The translations under genes and the position numbers were made by a program. A DNA stretch of 64,000 bases from Hygrophila difformis (Eukaryota > Streptophyta > Magnoliopsida > Lamiales > Acanthaceae), in contig JAOANR010000001.1 in the NCBI GenBank assembly GCA_030278955.1, positions 22,485,468 through 22,549,467 of the forward strand, in the 5' to 3' direction. The notes under the pieces were generated by a model. It made no database searches, was not told the DNA's origin, and saw only the letters and a list, made by a program, of their open reading frames with translations. Below are positions 1 to 9,006 of the stretch, in pieces; positions within the stretch are counted from its first letter, which is position 1; the number at the start of each line of letters is the position of its first letter.

Positions 1-554
1 AAGTCAACAATAGGCATCATATACTCATCTTTAGGAGTGGCTATATTAAGATTTCTGAAATCGATGCAAACTCTCAACTTCCCATTCTTTTTTATTACAG
101 GAACAATATTCGATAACCACTCTACATATTTAGCTGGCCTCACAAACCTTGCCGCTAATAATTTTTCTATTTCCTCTTTTATTCTAGGAACTATTTCGGG
201 TGCTGTCCTCCTGGCCGGCTGTTTATGCGGCCTGAACCCTTCTTTGATAGGCAATCTGTGCTCCACAATCGATCGCTCCAATCCTGGCATCTCTGTATAG
301 TCCCATGCGAAACAATCCTTGAACTCGATTAGGACCTCCTTGAATCGGCTTGTCATCTGCTGATCTAAATTTGCACTCAACGGGATCTCTCTCGGGTGCT
401 CGTCTGTACCAACATTGACCATTTTCAAGGGGTCTTGAGCTTTGAAATCCGGTGTTCGTTTTGGAATTGCATCTATTAAGTCGCTCCATCCTGCTTTGTC
501 GTCTGAAACTCCGAGTTCGAACTCGATCGCTTGATTCGGTTGTGCATCCATCAT
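1..554 (-). CDS. gypsy I pol ORF, N-terminal part (linker and start of RT)
   Basis: The reading frame starts with tandem ATG codons (554-549) that overlap the TGA ending the upstream gag-protease frame, giving an ATGA overlap. It stays open to the window edge (184 codons). It encodes the protease-RT linker (FKEVLIEFKDCFAWDYTEMP, ERSIVEHRLPI) and then the RT N-terminus with LRVCIDFRNLN, the hallmark of gypsy RT before the catalytic block. The YxDD motif lies beyond the edge. The frame is undamaged in the visible part. Separate expression of this ORF from gag-PR by termination-reinitiation or -1 frameshifting is possible but unproven. Confidence 0.8.
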   Translation of the reverse strand, partial: MMDAQPNQAIEFELGVSDDKAGWSDLIDAIPKRTPDFKAQDPLKMVNVGTDEHPREIPLSANLDQQMTSRFKEVLIEFKDCFAWDYTEMPGLERSIVEHRLPIKEGFRPHKQPARRTAPEIVPRIKEEIEKLLAARFVRPAKYVEWLSNIVPVIKKNGKLRVCIDFRNLNIATPKDEYMMPIVD

Positions 555-2791
555 TTACTTTCTTTTTCGACTGGCCGTTCATCGGCCTGATATCTGATCT
601 CAAACCCCAAATCTGTCCAATCACACTCGACCACCTGCGAGTACCGATCCCCTACCACCGCTAGGAATGGTTGTATGGGTTCTTCGTATAACACCGCATC
701 AATTCGGCCGGCTGAGCTGACTGGAAACGGAGGTTGGTCTCCTTCCACTTCTTCAACTGTGCCATCCTTTTTCCAGAACCATACTTTCTGGTGCAGCGTT
801 GACGGTAAACAACGAGACGTATGTATCCAGCATCGGCCTAAAAGGGCCGCATACGGAACTTCGGCATCTACAACAAAGAACATGGTCGGAATTGATATCG
901 TTCCGACCGTTACATCCACCAAAATACACCCTTCGGCCGCGGTTTGAGCTCCCACAAAACTCAATACTTTCATCCGTGTAGGGAGTAGATCTTCCTTCGA
1001 ACGGCCTATCTTTGTCAATGTGGATAACGGCATGATATTAACAGTGGCTCCACCGTCGATAAACATTCTTCTGAGTGGTCTTCCATTGACCCAACCTCTG
1101 ACGTATAAAGGCCTCACATGCTGAGACATTTTCACAGTTGGAGGCAAAATCGTGCCTGGTTGAGCTTCTGGAACAAATGCTTTATATCCTTCTTCAATTG
1201 ATTTCTCTATTTCGGCTTCCGGCCGAAATACCTCAAGTTTATCGAAACAAAAATCCACTATAGGTTCTTCATCACCATAGTATTCCCCTTCCTTCTGACA
1301 GAAAACCACAGCTGGTTCAGAATCCGACCAGTATTCCTCCTTTTCTTCTGTGGTTACCGTCACCATATTCGCGCCAGATCCAAAGTCGAACTTAAACTGC
1401 CCGATAGGGAGTGAATCGCTATTCGGGATGATAGTTGTCTTTGGTTTCCATTCCCTGGTTCGGACTGGTCTAGGCTTCCATTCTTCTTTCGATTTCGGCT
1501 GCTCACTTTCAGCTTTTATCTGAGCTGTTTTCGGCCGAAATTCGGTCTTGTTTTTCATTCGATCTCGTTCTTCTTTCGGCTGCTTCTCTTTCTTCCCTTC
1601 GGCTGTCTTCATCCTAGCCGAAAATACTTTTTCCAGAATTCTTCCTTCGTCCGAAGAACAGTCATCTGGAAAATCTCCTTCCATGTGCATCGTCTCATAC
1701 TCCTCTTCTTCATATGCAGCAGCTGCTTTAAGCCGTTGCATTCTTCGTTTGTAAGTCCGATAGGATCCCTTCCCCTTTGGGACCTTCTTGTCTTCTGCCC
1801 TCCAGGCTGCATTTTCAAATCGGTGTTGGCCGAAATGCCTCGCCTCCGGGGAATTTTGCACCCATTGGCCCACCTGAGTATTTGCGGGTGGCCTTCTGAA
1901 CCTCTTCATTTTTGGGGAAACAGCTTCTTCAGGGACAGTAATCTGGATTACTGTTTTCCCATTTCTTTTATCAGCTGTTAGCTTCATCTCGGAATCCCAA
2001 CCGTTGGTTATGATCTTTAAGGTTGGCCTTTCGCTTACGTTCTTGACTTCCTCTTCTGAATATTCGTCCGATTGCTTAATCCATTCCTTAACCTCATAAT
2101 TCCCCAATCGGTCAAAAACATCTGTAAATTTCTCTTTTCCCTTCGGAGATCCTAATCTTTTCCATACTCCTGACTTCTGAGCCGATGGCCGATCTCCAAG
2201 CCGATCGTGCACAGAACTCTTGCTAGATGATGTTTGATCCCCCAATCGGTCATGCACAGATCTATTCTGGTCGGGATGCACCATCACCATGTTGGCAACA
2301 GGGAACGGATTCTTATCGATCGCCATAAGCCTATCTGGGAACTTCAGCTTCCCATCATCGACATGCTTCTGAATCAGCTTCCTAAAATGTCCACAAACCG
2401 CCGTGGAATGAGTAGCCGATCCATGAAATCTGCACCATCCGGCTTCCAACTGATCCTTGGTAGGCTGTGGATGGTTTCCTTTAAACTCTAGCAATCCGTT
2501 CTTCTGGCAATAATCAAATATTTCGTCCATTTGTGACAAATCGAAAGAGTAAAACCTTTGAGATTCATCTCCTCCTTCTTTCTTCTTGCCTCTGGCTGGC
2601 CGAAGTGCTGGACAAGTCATAGGCTTTTTTATGATTAATTCTGCCCTTGCAACTTCGGCTAATGCGGGAACGTCATCCGTGTTGTACTCTTCCTGGACTT
2701 CACATCTATCCAGAGAATCAGCAAATGAGGCAGCTGACTGGATAGGTTGTGATCTTCCACTTTGACTTCGGCTTGATTTGAAAGCCGCTTG
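551..2791 (-). CDS. gypsy I gag C-terminal region and aspartic protease
   Basis: This frame continues directly from gag (2792-3931) after one in-frame TAA (2792-2794), so gag and protease were one polyprotein frame of about 1,126 codons. Near the start is a Cys/His region (WCRFHGSATHST, then VCGHFRKLIQ) seen in plant gypsy gag proteins. A long charged, low-complexity stretch follows (Lys/Glu/Arg-rich). The retropepsin-like domain is near the C-terminus: FIDGGATVNIMP with DGG in place of the usual D[ST]G, and then YAALLGRCWI as the second conserved block. The frame ends at TGA 551-553 and overlaps the pol ORF by an ATGA. Apart from the TAA before it, I see no break. Confidence 0.8.
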   Translation of the reverse strand, partial: QAAFKSSRSQSGRSQPIQSAASFADSLDRCEVQEEYNTDDVPALAEVARAELIIKKPMTCPALRPARGKKKEGGDESQRFYSFDLSQMDEIFDYCQKNGLLEFKGNHPQPTKDQLEAGWCRFHGSATHSTAVCGHFRKLIQKHVDDGKLKFPDRLMAIDKNPFPVANMVMVHPDQNRSVHDRLGDQTSSSKSSVHDRLGDRPSAQKSGVWKRLGSPKGKEKFTDVFDRLGNYEVKEWIKQSDEYSEEEVKNVSERPTLKIITNGWDSEMKLTADKRNGKTVIQITVPEEAVSPKMKRFRRPPANTQVGQWVQNSPEARHFGQHRFENAAWRAEDKKVPKGKGSYRTYKRRMQRLKAAAAYEEEEYETMHMEGDFPDDCSSDEGRILEKVFSARMKTAEGKKEKQPKEERDRMKNKTEFRPKTAQIKAESEQPKSKEEWKPRPVRTREWKPKTTIIPNSDSLPIGQFKFDFGSGANMVTVTTEEKEEYWSDSEPAVVFCQKEGEYYGDEEPIVDFCFDKLEVFRPEAEIEKSIEEGYKAFVPEAQPGTILPPTVKMSQHVRPLYVRGWVNGRPLRRMFIDGGATVNIMPLSTLTKIGRSKEDLLPTRMKVLSFVGAQTAAEGCILVDVTVGTISIPTMFFVVDAEVPYAALLGRCWIHTSRCLPSTLHQKVWFWKKDGTVEEVEGDQPPFPVSSAGRIDAVLYEEPIQPFLAVVGDRYSQVVECDWTDLGFEIRYQADERPVEKESK

Positions 2792-3931
2792 TTATGCCAA
2801 ATAAGTCTCCATCCTTATAGCTTCAGCCGTTAATTCGGCCACAGTCCTTGGTCTTGTTACCATCAATCTATCCTTGATAGCAAACTTCAAATTCTGCTTC
2901 AAGATTTGAATATATTCATGCTCAGGTAGCATTGTTTTCATCTGAGCCTTCACTGCATAAAACCTTTCAATGAATTCAGTAACTGATTCGGACGCCTTCT
3001 GTTTGGTTGACGTCAAATCAACTACCGAAACTTCAGGACTGGTATTATAGAATCGGTCATGGAATAACCGCTCCATCTCGACCCATGTATTGACCGATCC
3101 CGCTGGCAAATTGATATACCACTCAAATGCTGGACCAGTTAACGACAAGCTGAACAATATCAGCTTGTGAAAATCATTTTGCGCGATTCTGGTGCATTGA
3201 GCTGTAAATCGGCCAATATGCTCAATTGTAGAGCGGCCGACTTCTCCAGAAAAAGTGTTAAAATCTGGAACCTTTACCCCTCTAGGCAGTGGATACTGCT
3301 CCTCAATGTAATCTGGATAAGGTTTCCGATACATCGGCCTATTCTCCTGGCCGATGATATTTCCAAACTGAGTACGAATAATCTCAGCAATTAACTCCCT
3401 GTCAACCAGTTGTGGTGGATTCTGCTGATGTGGTGCGTATTGTTGCAGAACCACTGGAGCAGGTGGTTGAACAGCTGGTTGAGGCGGTTGATTCTGTTGC
3501 TGATCGTACCTTTGCTGCGGAGGAACAAAAGGCCGAGCTCCGTGCCCTCCTGGCGGCCGAAAGGCCTGCTGTTGAAAATTATGAGGATTTTGCATCGCAG
3601 GTGGTGGATTTTGCGCCACTGGAGCTTGCTGCGTTCCCATCGGATACATATTCCTCGCTATTTCGGCTCTGAACATAGCTGGCATCGCTGCCAGGATATT
3701 TCTTTCAATCTGGCGAACCGAATTAGTAACCGCCGCCTCCACCATAAATTGAACCTGATCTCGGAATCGCGGGGTTAAATCATCGTTTGAAAACTCCTGA
3801 TTGTGGAAGTGTGATGGTCCGGGGAACCCTGGGGGGAATTCTCCGGCTTCCGCTGCACGTTCTTCCAGAATCGGCGGCAAATCAGTCCTCGCCGCCGTGT
3901 TTACTGCTGGAGTTGCTTGTTCGAATGCCAT
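2792..3931 (-). CDS. gypsy I gag (capsid region)
   Basis: I start this at ATG 3931 (MAFEQATP). An in-frame GTG lies 24 bases upstream but falls in the primer-binding site. The N-terminal half is Pro/Gln-rich. The C-terminal half is a typical plant retrotransposon gag domain with VKVPDFNTFSG, STIEHIGRF, LILFSLSLTGPAFEWY and TEFIERFYAVK. The frame ends at TAA 2792-2794 after METYLA, but the same frame continues with sensible gag sequence, so the stop looks like a single lesion or a leaky stop. The protein would form the element's capsid. Confidence 0.8.
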   Translation of the reverse strand: MAFEQATPAVNTAARTDLPPILEERAAEAGEFPPGFPGPSHFHNQEFSNDDLTPRFRDQVQFMVEAAVTNSVRQIERNILAAMPAMFRAEIARNMYPMGTQQAPVAQNPPPAMQNPHNFQQQAFRPPGGHGARPFVPPQQRYDQQQNQPPQPAVQPPAPVVLQQYAPHQQNPPQLVDRELIAEIIRTQFGNIIGQENRPMYRKPYPDYIEEQYPLPRGVKVPDFNTFSGEVGRSTIEHIGRFTAQCTRIAQNDFHKLILFSLSLTGPAFEWYINLPAGSVNTWVEMERLFHDRFYNTSPEVSVVDLTSTKQKASESVTEFIERFYAVKAQMKTMLPEHEYIQILKQNLKFAIKDRLMVTRPRTVAELTAEAIRMETYLA

Positions 3932-3936
3932 TTTGC

Positions 3937-3954
3937 GTCCCACTGGGCGTGCCA
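3937..3954 (-). other. tRNA primer-binding site of gypsy I
   Basis: TGGCACGCCCAGTGGGAC lies one base after the LTR. Its complement ends in CCA, as expected for a tRNA 3' end. I cannot assign the tRNA with confidence. The gag ATG is only a few bases downstream, so the leader is almost absent. Confidence 0.6.
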
Positions 3955-3955
3955 C

Positions 3956-4611
3956 TGTTTGGCTTGGGTTGAGCCAAGGACCTTTTTCTCCTCAAGGGAG
4001 GCTATCGGAAAAGGATCAAACCGATTACGGGTCCGGATTAACAATAATGCGCCCACAATTGACTGAATCTTCTTTGAATTGATCAAAAACAACAAGATAC
4101 AATGGGGAATCTACCTGTTGTTAAGAAACAACGGCGGAATTCACCAAGAACAAGGAACTAAACTACCAGTTGCTAAGAAACAACGGTGGATTTGGAAAAG
4201 GTAACCGCCACAAACTAAGCTAGATTCTAAGGAAAACTGTAAAGGAAAGCTGTAAAGAAAGCAGTAAAGATAACAAGGAATTAAATTTGATAAAAGGAAT
4301 TTGGGGGTTGGATTGATCTCTCTGATTTTGTGTATGTCGACCCCTATTTATAGCCGGAGCTGGAGTAACCGCTCTTCGGCCGATCCTTCTGAGCCGAATT
4401 CTTTCTTTCTTCATTTCGGTTGTTTTGGTTTCGGCTGTTCCCTTCCTATTTCGGCCGAAATCTCTATCAGTCTTGGTTCCCTTCCTTCGACTTTTACTAT
4501 GGACTATCGGCCTTACTGATCTTAAGCCCATCTTCCTCTGGAACTCTCTCTTCTGGCCCATATCTTATGGCCCAATAGCTCTTCGCGGCCCATCATTTCG
4601 TATGGCCCCAA
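3956..4611 (-). repeat. 5' LTR of gypsy I (656 bp)
   Basis: On the plus strand it runs from TGTTTGGCTT to GGCCCCAACA, so the minus-strand LTR has TGTT...AACA ends. A minus-strand TATA box (CTATAAATAGGGG) is at about 4343-4355. Only one LTR is in the window, so the ends rest on the TG/CA rule and the adjacent primer site. Confidence 0.75.
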
Positions 4612-4779
4612 CAGATTCTTTTGAGTTGCTTTTGCTGCATAATGCTAGATATTCAATTGTAACTTGTTTGATTCCTGGTTCCTTGAATCAGCTATGCTAA
4701 ACGGTACTGATGCTTGTAATGTTGGCTACTATTATCTATTGGAAATGATATCCTTGTTCTAAAAAAAAAAAAAAAAAAT
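4612..4779 (+). other. poly(A)-tailed transcript-like remnant
   Basis: About 150 bases of non-coding, 3'-UTR-like sequence end in a run of 18 A (about 4761-4778). The left side is cut by the gypsy LTR junction at 4611, so the rest would lie beyond the element, outside the window. It could be the 3' end of a retroposed mRNA or of a LINE. No ORF is visible. Confidence 0.4.
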
Positions 4780-5030
4780 AGCTCAAACATATGATCTCAA
4801 ATGTATTAGTTGAAAAATTAATTCAAAATAATGCACGTATTGAAGGAAGCAAACCATGAGAGTTGATTGATTAAAAATTTTCTTTAGATATTTTACCGAA
4901 AATATTTCCAAATAAAGGATGCAAATTGTTTCCATATATTCCAACGACCACCTGTAGTCATCCCACGTTTGGAAATTCTTTATTAATGGAAATGGTGAAA
5001 AATACAAGGAATTTTAGAATGTAAGATTAA

Positions 5031-5487
5031 TGGCCCGGTTGGATTGGCTTTTGAAAAAGCAGAAGCCAAAGTAGAAGCAGAAGCAGAAGTCAAAAGCAAA
5101 AGATGTAACTTTTGTGTTTGGATGGAATGTTGAAAAGCAGCTTTTTCTAAAAAATATGCTTGGATGAAAAAAATTAAAAGTGCTTTTGGAATGTAGTAAT
5201 TACCAAAAGGACGTGTTATTTAATATGATAATAAGATATATTTATAGTGTAATTTATATTAAGTAGTGGGGTTATTTAAGTCATTGCACATTTTACGAGG
5301 TGCTCTTGGCTTCTGCTTTTGGAAGCAGCCCAGGTGGGCTGCTTCTCCCAGAAGCACTTTTTTTTACTTTTCGAGGTGCTTTTGATTTTTTTTAAAAGCT
5401 AAAACAAACACCTAATTTCTACTGGAAGTGCTTTTGGCAGAAGCAAAAGCCAAAAGTACCTCCTTAGAAGCCATTCCAAACGGGCTA
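5031..5487. mobile_element. Tourist-like MITE (457 bp)
   Basis: Terminal inverted repeats are TGGCCCGGTTGGATTGGCTT and, inverted, TAGCCCGTTTGGAATGGCTT. They are flanked by TAA at 5028-5030 and 5488-5490, a 3-bp TSD typical of PIF/Harbinger MITEs. The interior is rich in AGAAGC/GCTTCT subterminal motifs. The paralogous segment S2 lacks this block, which confirms an insertion. Confidence 0.8.
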
Positions 5488-5513
5488 TAAGAATCCTTTT
5501 ACACCTAAAAGGG

Positions 5514-6203
5514 ATCCGTTAGGGTGCCGCGACTTGATGTGTTGCGGCACATCACAGCCGTTAATTTAATTTGTAAACTAATGGTTGAGATCAACTTGAA
5601 GGGTAAAATAGTAAATTTGATATATTCATCCCAAATATAGTTAGCATATTTCAGCGACAGCTTAGGTACATTTCAGCGATATGTTGATTAATAGCGACAA
5701 GCTATAATATATTTCAACGACATGCAAAGTGTTTTCAGTGACGACTCTATGTATTTTCAGCGACCTGTGATAGTATATTTCAGCGACGTGCTATAGTAAT
5801 TTTCAGCGACTTGACAATGTGCATTTCAGCGACTTCGTAAAGTTGCAACCTCAATTCTTCGTATAACATATTTCAGCGACGGCTTCCATGTAGTTCAGCG
5901 ACGTATTATAATATATTTCAGTGACATGCTATAGTATTTTTCAGCGACTGGATGATGCGCATTTCAGCGACTTCGTAAAAGTTGCAACTCCAATTCCGTT
6001 GTTTAATATATTTCAGCGATGGGTTGTGTGTATTTCAGAGGTATACCCTATGCAATCTTATATATATTTCAGCGACAAAATCATTATAAATATTTTTTGG
6101 ACAACTTTAGCCTCAATCATTTACAACCCTTGAATTTAAATGAACGGTTGAGATTCTCGCCTTGATGTACTGCGGATTGCGTAGTCGCACCATAACCGAA
6201 GCT
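5514..6203. mobile_element. Non-autonomous element carrying TTTCAGCGAC repeats (690 bp)
   Basis: The block is flanked by a 12-bp direct repeat CACCTAAAAGGG (5502-5513 and 6204-6215). Imperfect terminal inverted repeats are ATCCGTTAGGGTGC and, inverted, AGCTTCGGTTATGGTGC. The corresponding site in S2 has no such block. A TSD of 9-12 bp and weak TIRs suggest a Mutator-like non-autonomous element, but I cannot name the family. No ORF. Confidence 0.6.
5649..6076 (+). repeat. TTTCAGCGAC array, 22-23 bp period
   Basis: About 16 copies of TTTCAGCGAC or one-base variants begin near 5649, 5671, 5691 (weak), 5712, 5733, 5755, 5778, 5801, 5824, 5871, 5893, 5916, 5939, 5962, 6011, 6033 (partial) and 6067. 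Most spacings are 21-23 bp, and 47-49 bp gaps look like one missing copy. A higher-order unit of about 138 bp is also visible (5778 onward resembles 5916 onward). Confidence 0.85.
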
Positions 6204-6787
6204 CACCTAAAAGGGTTGCATGCAACAATTAAAAGAGAATTATTGGTATGCCAAATTCCTTCACGACTTTACATATTGAGAGGTGTGATCAGTTCGATCA
6301 GAATATAAAGAGAGATGAAATTGTCAAAAATGTATAACATTAATTCTTTCGCAATATATGTTTTAAATTCGGAAAAATTAAATGGAGTTTGTCTTATAAA
6401 GTAGTTCACATATGAAATTTTGTGGATTCGATGAAGAGATCCGCATTCTTGCCGGAAAGACTGATCCTATGTAGCTTTAGATGAGCGAGGCTTAAATCAA
6501 TTAAGTTTGAGTCTTAATTCGAATTTTGAAGTGATCTACCAATCAATTAATGTGTTATGTTTATGGGATACAGGTGGGGTACTGGCAGCAGCCAGGACCT
6601 ACTGGCAAAAGTAGGTGATGGATACGCATACGCAACTATGCCTATTCTAGTTTTAATAAATTTGGTAGTTCTGTCAATATCTTTAGATTTTATAGATTTA
6701 TCCGTATCCCTTTTTTTTAGGTGAACATATTTAAAATATCTATTAATTTAATTCAAAAATTAATTTTGGTGGAGAGGGTTTTATTGG

Positions 6788-6820
6788 GTATTGGGCCGGA
6801 CAAAAGGGTTTAGGGTTTCA
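6788..6820 (+). promoter_or_regulatory. site II plus telo-box promoter elements
   Basis: TGGGCC (6792-6797, a site II type motif) is followed within 10 bases by AGGGTTTAGGGTTT (6805-6818, a telo-box). In plants this pair is typical of promoters of ribosomal-protein and other housekeeping genes. It lies about 170-190 bp upstream of the start codon of the four-exon gene below. Confidence 0.5.
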
Positions 6821-6984
6821 GATGTTGATTTCCTAAAATCATCTTCTTCGTCGTTCCTCTTCCCCTCATTACCCGTGTTCCTCTTCCCATCATTGCACCT
6901 CTCAACCCATCGATTTCCTCCGCCATTGCCGCCATAGTGTGTGCGTTCTTTCGGTGTCGGGGTGTCGCACGCTTTGAATAGTTT

Positions 6985-8498
6985 ATGCCGTTGCTGCTCG
7001 CACCAGCACCGGCGGGAAGATTTCCTCGCTGCACTGCTGTTCTCATGCCGTCTCTACAAGATTTTCGCCGCCGATCGAAGTGGGTATTCTCTGCCGTTGA
7101 AGGTAAGTCTTGCCTGGCTCCAATGCTCAATCGAATTTGACGTCCGAAACATGTATGAAGAAAATTGGAGTGTTAATTTGTTCCTCATCAATTTATTTAT
7201 GGAATTGGAAAAAGAAAAGCACTGTAGACTATGGATTGAGGCAAAACATACAGTAGATAAACTTTTAAAAAATGAATTAGGTGAATAAAGTGTTGCAGAA
7301 GCAAGACAGATGCAAGTGCCTATTAAAAGATATGAAAGGCTGGTAATCAGTGGTTTTCTTGTATTTTTGTAAGAATGAATTGATGATCCACCAACCAGAT
7401 TAAAAGAGCACACGTGAGGAAGAACACTTACTACATTAATCTATGAGTGTTTTGATTAAATTATACTTGTTACTTTGATTAACTTAAATGTTGAGTTGTT
7501 GAGTTATTTACCTCCTCTGAACTGAATACATATACATCACATTCAATTTCTTTTTTGCTTGTAAATACTAGGTGGTGTTACTCTTTTCATAATCCTACAA
7601 TGCTCTGATTTTAAATACTACTTGGAAATGCTTGCATTCTATAGTCTGTGGAAGAATAGTTCTTGAATTGTAAACATATTTATTATGAATGTTTTGATTA
7701 AATTATACTTATTAATTTGATTAAATTAAATATTGAGGGTTTTGAGGTCTTTTCCTCCTTGTAGTATACATTGTCAAGTGATGGGAGAATATGTATAAGT
7801 GATGTCCCCGCCATTGTATGTGATGATAGGAATATATTATGTGATGTGAGTATTTTGTATTGATCGGACTGTACTTTGCTATGCAGGAGATGGCCACCCA
7901 ATTTGGTGTCCAAAAGATGCTGAGCCGGACCGAGCAACAGCTGAGGATGATGGTGATGATGATCAGGTATGGTGTCCAAACTTATATGTGATGTTTACTC
8001 TTATAGAAGTGATGGCCTGTCAGCATATGTGATGATTAATTTTTTTAAGAGTGATAGCATATCTGTTGATCATTTGTGGATTACATTTCCCAGAATTTTA
8101 CACAGTGATGTATGGGCTTATAGAACTGATGGCCCCGTCAGCATATGTGATAGGTCGTACCTTTGAAGTGATATGATTCCTGTTAGCATGTTTGTGGTAA
8201 ATATTGCTTATATTTGTACATTTTATCCTCTGGTATAGTTGCGTTTAGAGGCTGTTGTTCATGGGCCAACGAAGGGTGACCCAACAAAGGAGGATCAGGG
8301 GGTTCAGTGTAATTTAGATGAGGAGGTCAGTTTTGTTCACATTTTTGCACCAAGTAATAATGGTTTTATGTGTAGTGTTGCATGATGGGTGGATCATTTA
8401 CATTATATGTTTTGTTTGCTTGTATACAGGATAATGTGCCTGGTAGCAGTGGTGGTGAGCAGCTGGAGCAGCAACAACATCCTCAGTTAGGAAGATGA
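6985..8498 (+). CDS. Unrecognised small four-exon gene (117 aa predicted)
   Basis: Exons by inspection are 6985-7102, 7887-7966, 8239-8325 and 8430-8498. All introns begin with GT (GTAAGT, GTATGG, GTCAGT) and end with AG (TGCAG, TATAG, TACAG). The phases agree (1, 0, 0) and the joined frame has no stop: 354 bases, 117 residues. An in-frame TAG lies just before ATG 6985; a second in-frame ATG is at 7045. The protein has a basic N-terminal part (DFRRRSKWVFSAVEG), then GDGHPIWCPKDAEP, an acidic run (AEDDGDDDQ) and a Gln-rich tail (GGEQLEQQQHPQLGR). I recognise no domain and see no signal peptide or membrane segment. After the TGA the same frame is open for another 58 codons starting with ATG (MQQREEIADLMMKLGF), so the stop may be a truncation. 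It could also be a captured gene piece. Confidence 0.5.
7437..7763 (+). repeat. imperfect direct repeats in intron 1, about 242 bp apart
   Basis: About 80 bases around TTTTGATTAAATTATACTT at 7437-7520 recur at 7679-7763 with a few changes. Confidence 0.6.
7983..8152 (+). repeat. imperfect direct repeats in intron 2, about 118 bp apart
   Basis: GTGATG...CTTATAGAA.TGATGGCC...GTCAGCATATGTGAT occurs twice (about 7985-8034 and 8103-8152). The surrounding intron is rich in TATGTGATG. Confidence 0.6.
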
Positions 8499-8511
8499 AT
8501 GCAGCAGAGGG

Positions 8512-8630
8512 AAGAAATTGCCGACTTGATGATGAAATTAGGTTTTCTAAATGTTTTGAATGGTTTGGGGAAAAATTGCGGACTTGATGAGGAAATTAGG
8601 TTTTCTAATTGTTTCGAATGGTTTGGAAAT
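8512..8630 (+). repeat. 61-bp imperfect tandem repeat after the small gene
   Basis: A unit containing GACTTGATGA.GAAATTAGG and GAATGGTTTGG occurs twice in a row just after the TGA of the small gene. 8640-9006 shows nothing else I can identify. Confidence 0.6.
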
Positions 8631-9006
8631 CTAGGTTTTCCAAATATTGTGGGCTTATTTGTAGAAAATATTTAATTAAGTCAAATCTAGAAATAGTGGA
8701 GGTGGTTACCAAATCTTCAAATCTCCTTGATTTAAGGAATTACAATGGTTTGAAAACTTAAACCAAATCTTTTGAATTTTTTCCAACAGCATCATTTTTG
8801 GTGCCTCGCCCATCATTCTTGAGGTGCTGGCACTTGGGTGCCTGTACAAGAACTTAATTGATGTTTATGAATATGTGCAGAATCTGTTGAAGTCGTGTCT
8901 AAAAATTACGTGAACATTGGCCAAATCATTTAATCTTTAAATTAACCGTATGCATAGCACGTACACCAATTGATATTTTGGCGAAGGTAGAGAAGAAGTT
9001 TGGTGT

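Larger units (their letters stand above)
1..4611 (-). mobile_element. Ty3/gypsy LTR retrotransposon I, 5' part
   Basis: Read on the minus strand, the order is LTR (3956-4611), tRNA primer site, gag, protease and the start of reverse transcriptase, which runs off the window at position 1. This order and the protein motifs identify a plant Ty3/gypsy element. The gag lacks a chromovirus-like zinc knuckle and instead has a CxFHGSxTHST-type region, so I lean to a non-chromoviral lineage (Tat/Athila side); that is inference. Integrase, RNase H and the 3' LTR are outside the window, so no target-site duplication can be checked. The 5 bases after the LTR (GATTC, 4612-4616) are the half of the expected TSD that can be seen. 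Confidence 0.9.
4795..6560. repeat. paralogous host segment S1 (with two insertions)
   Basis: 4795-5030, 5488-5513 and 6204-6560 align in order to 25130-25506, 44289-44470 and weakly 50160-50225 (segment S2). Shared landmarks are TTGTTTCCATATATTCCA, TTCCTTCACGACTTTACA, TATGAAATTTTGTG and TTTGAAGTGATC. The intervening blocks in S1 are a MITE (5031-5487) and an array element (5514-6203), both missing from S2. S1 is uninterrupted at the site where S2 carries the 18.8-kb copia A nest. It is non-coding; whether it is a duplicated piece of the CHS upstream region or an old repeat is open. Confidence 0.7.

Noticed and set aside
5649..6076. Possible CRISPR-like array
   Set aside because: The conserved core is only about 10 bp, spacers are 12-13 bp and related to each other, and it sits in a transposon.
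6570..8860. Candidate terminal inverted repeats (ACAGG...TGGCAGCA) around the small gene
   Set aside because: Matches are short and gapped and no TSD is visible, so I do not claim a gene-capturing transposon.
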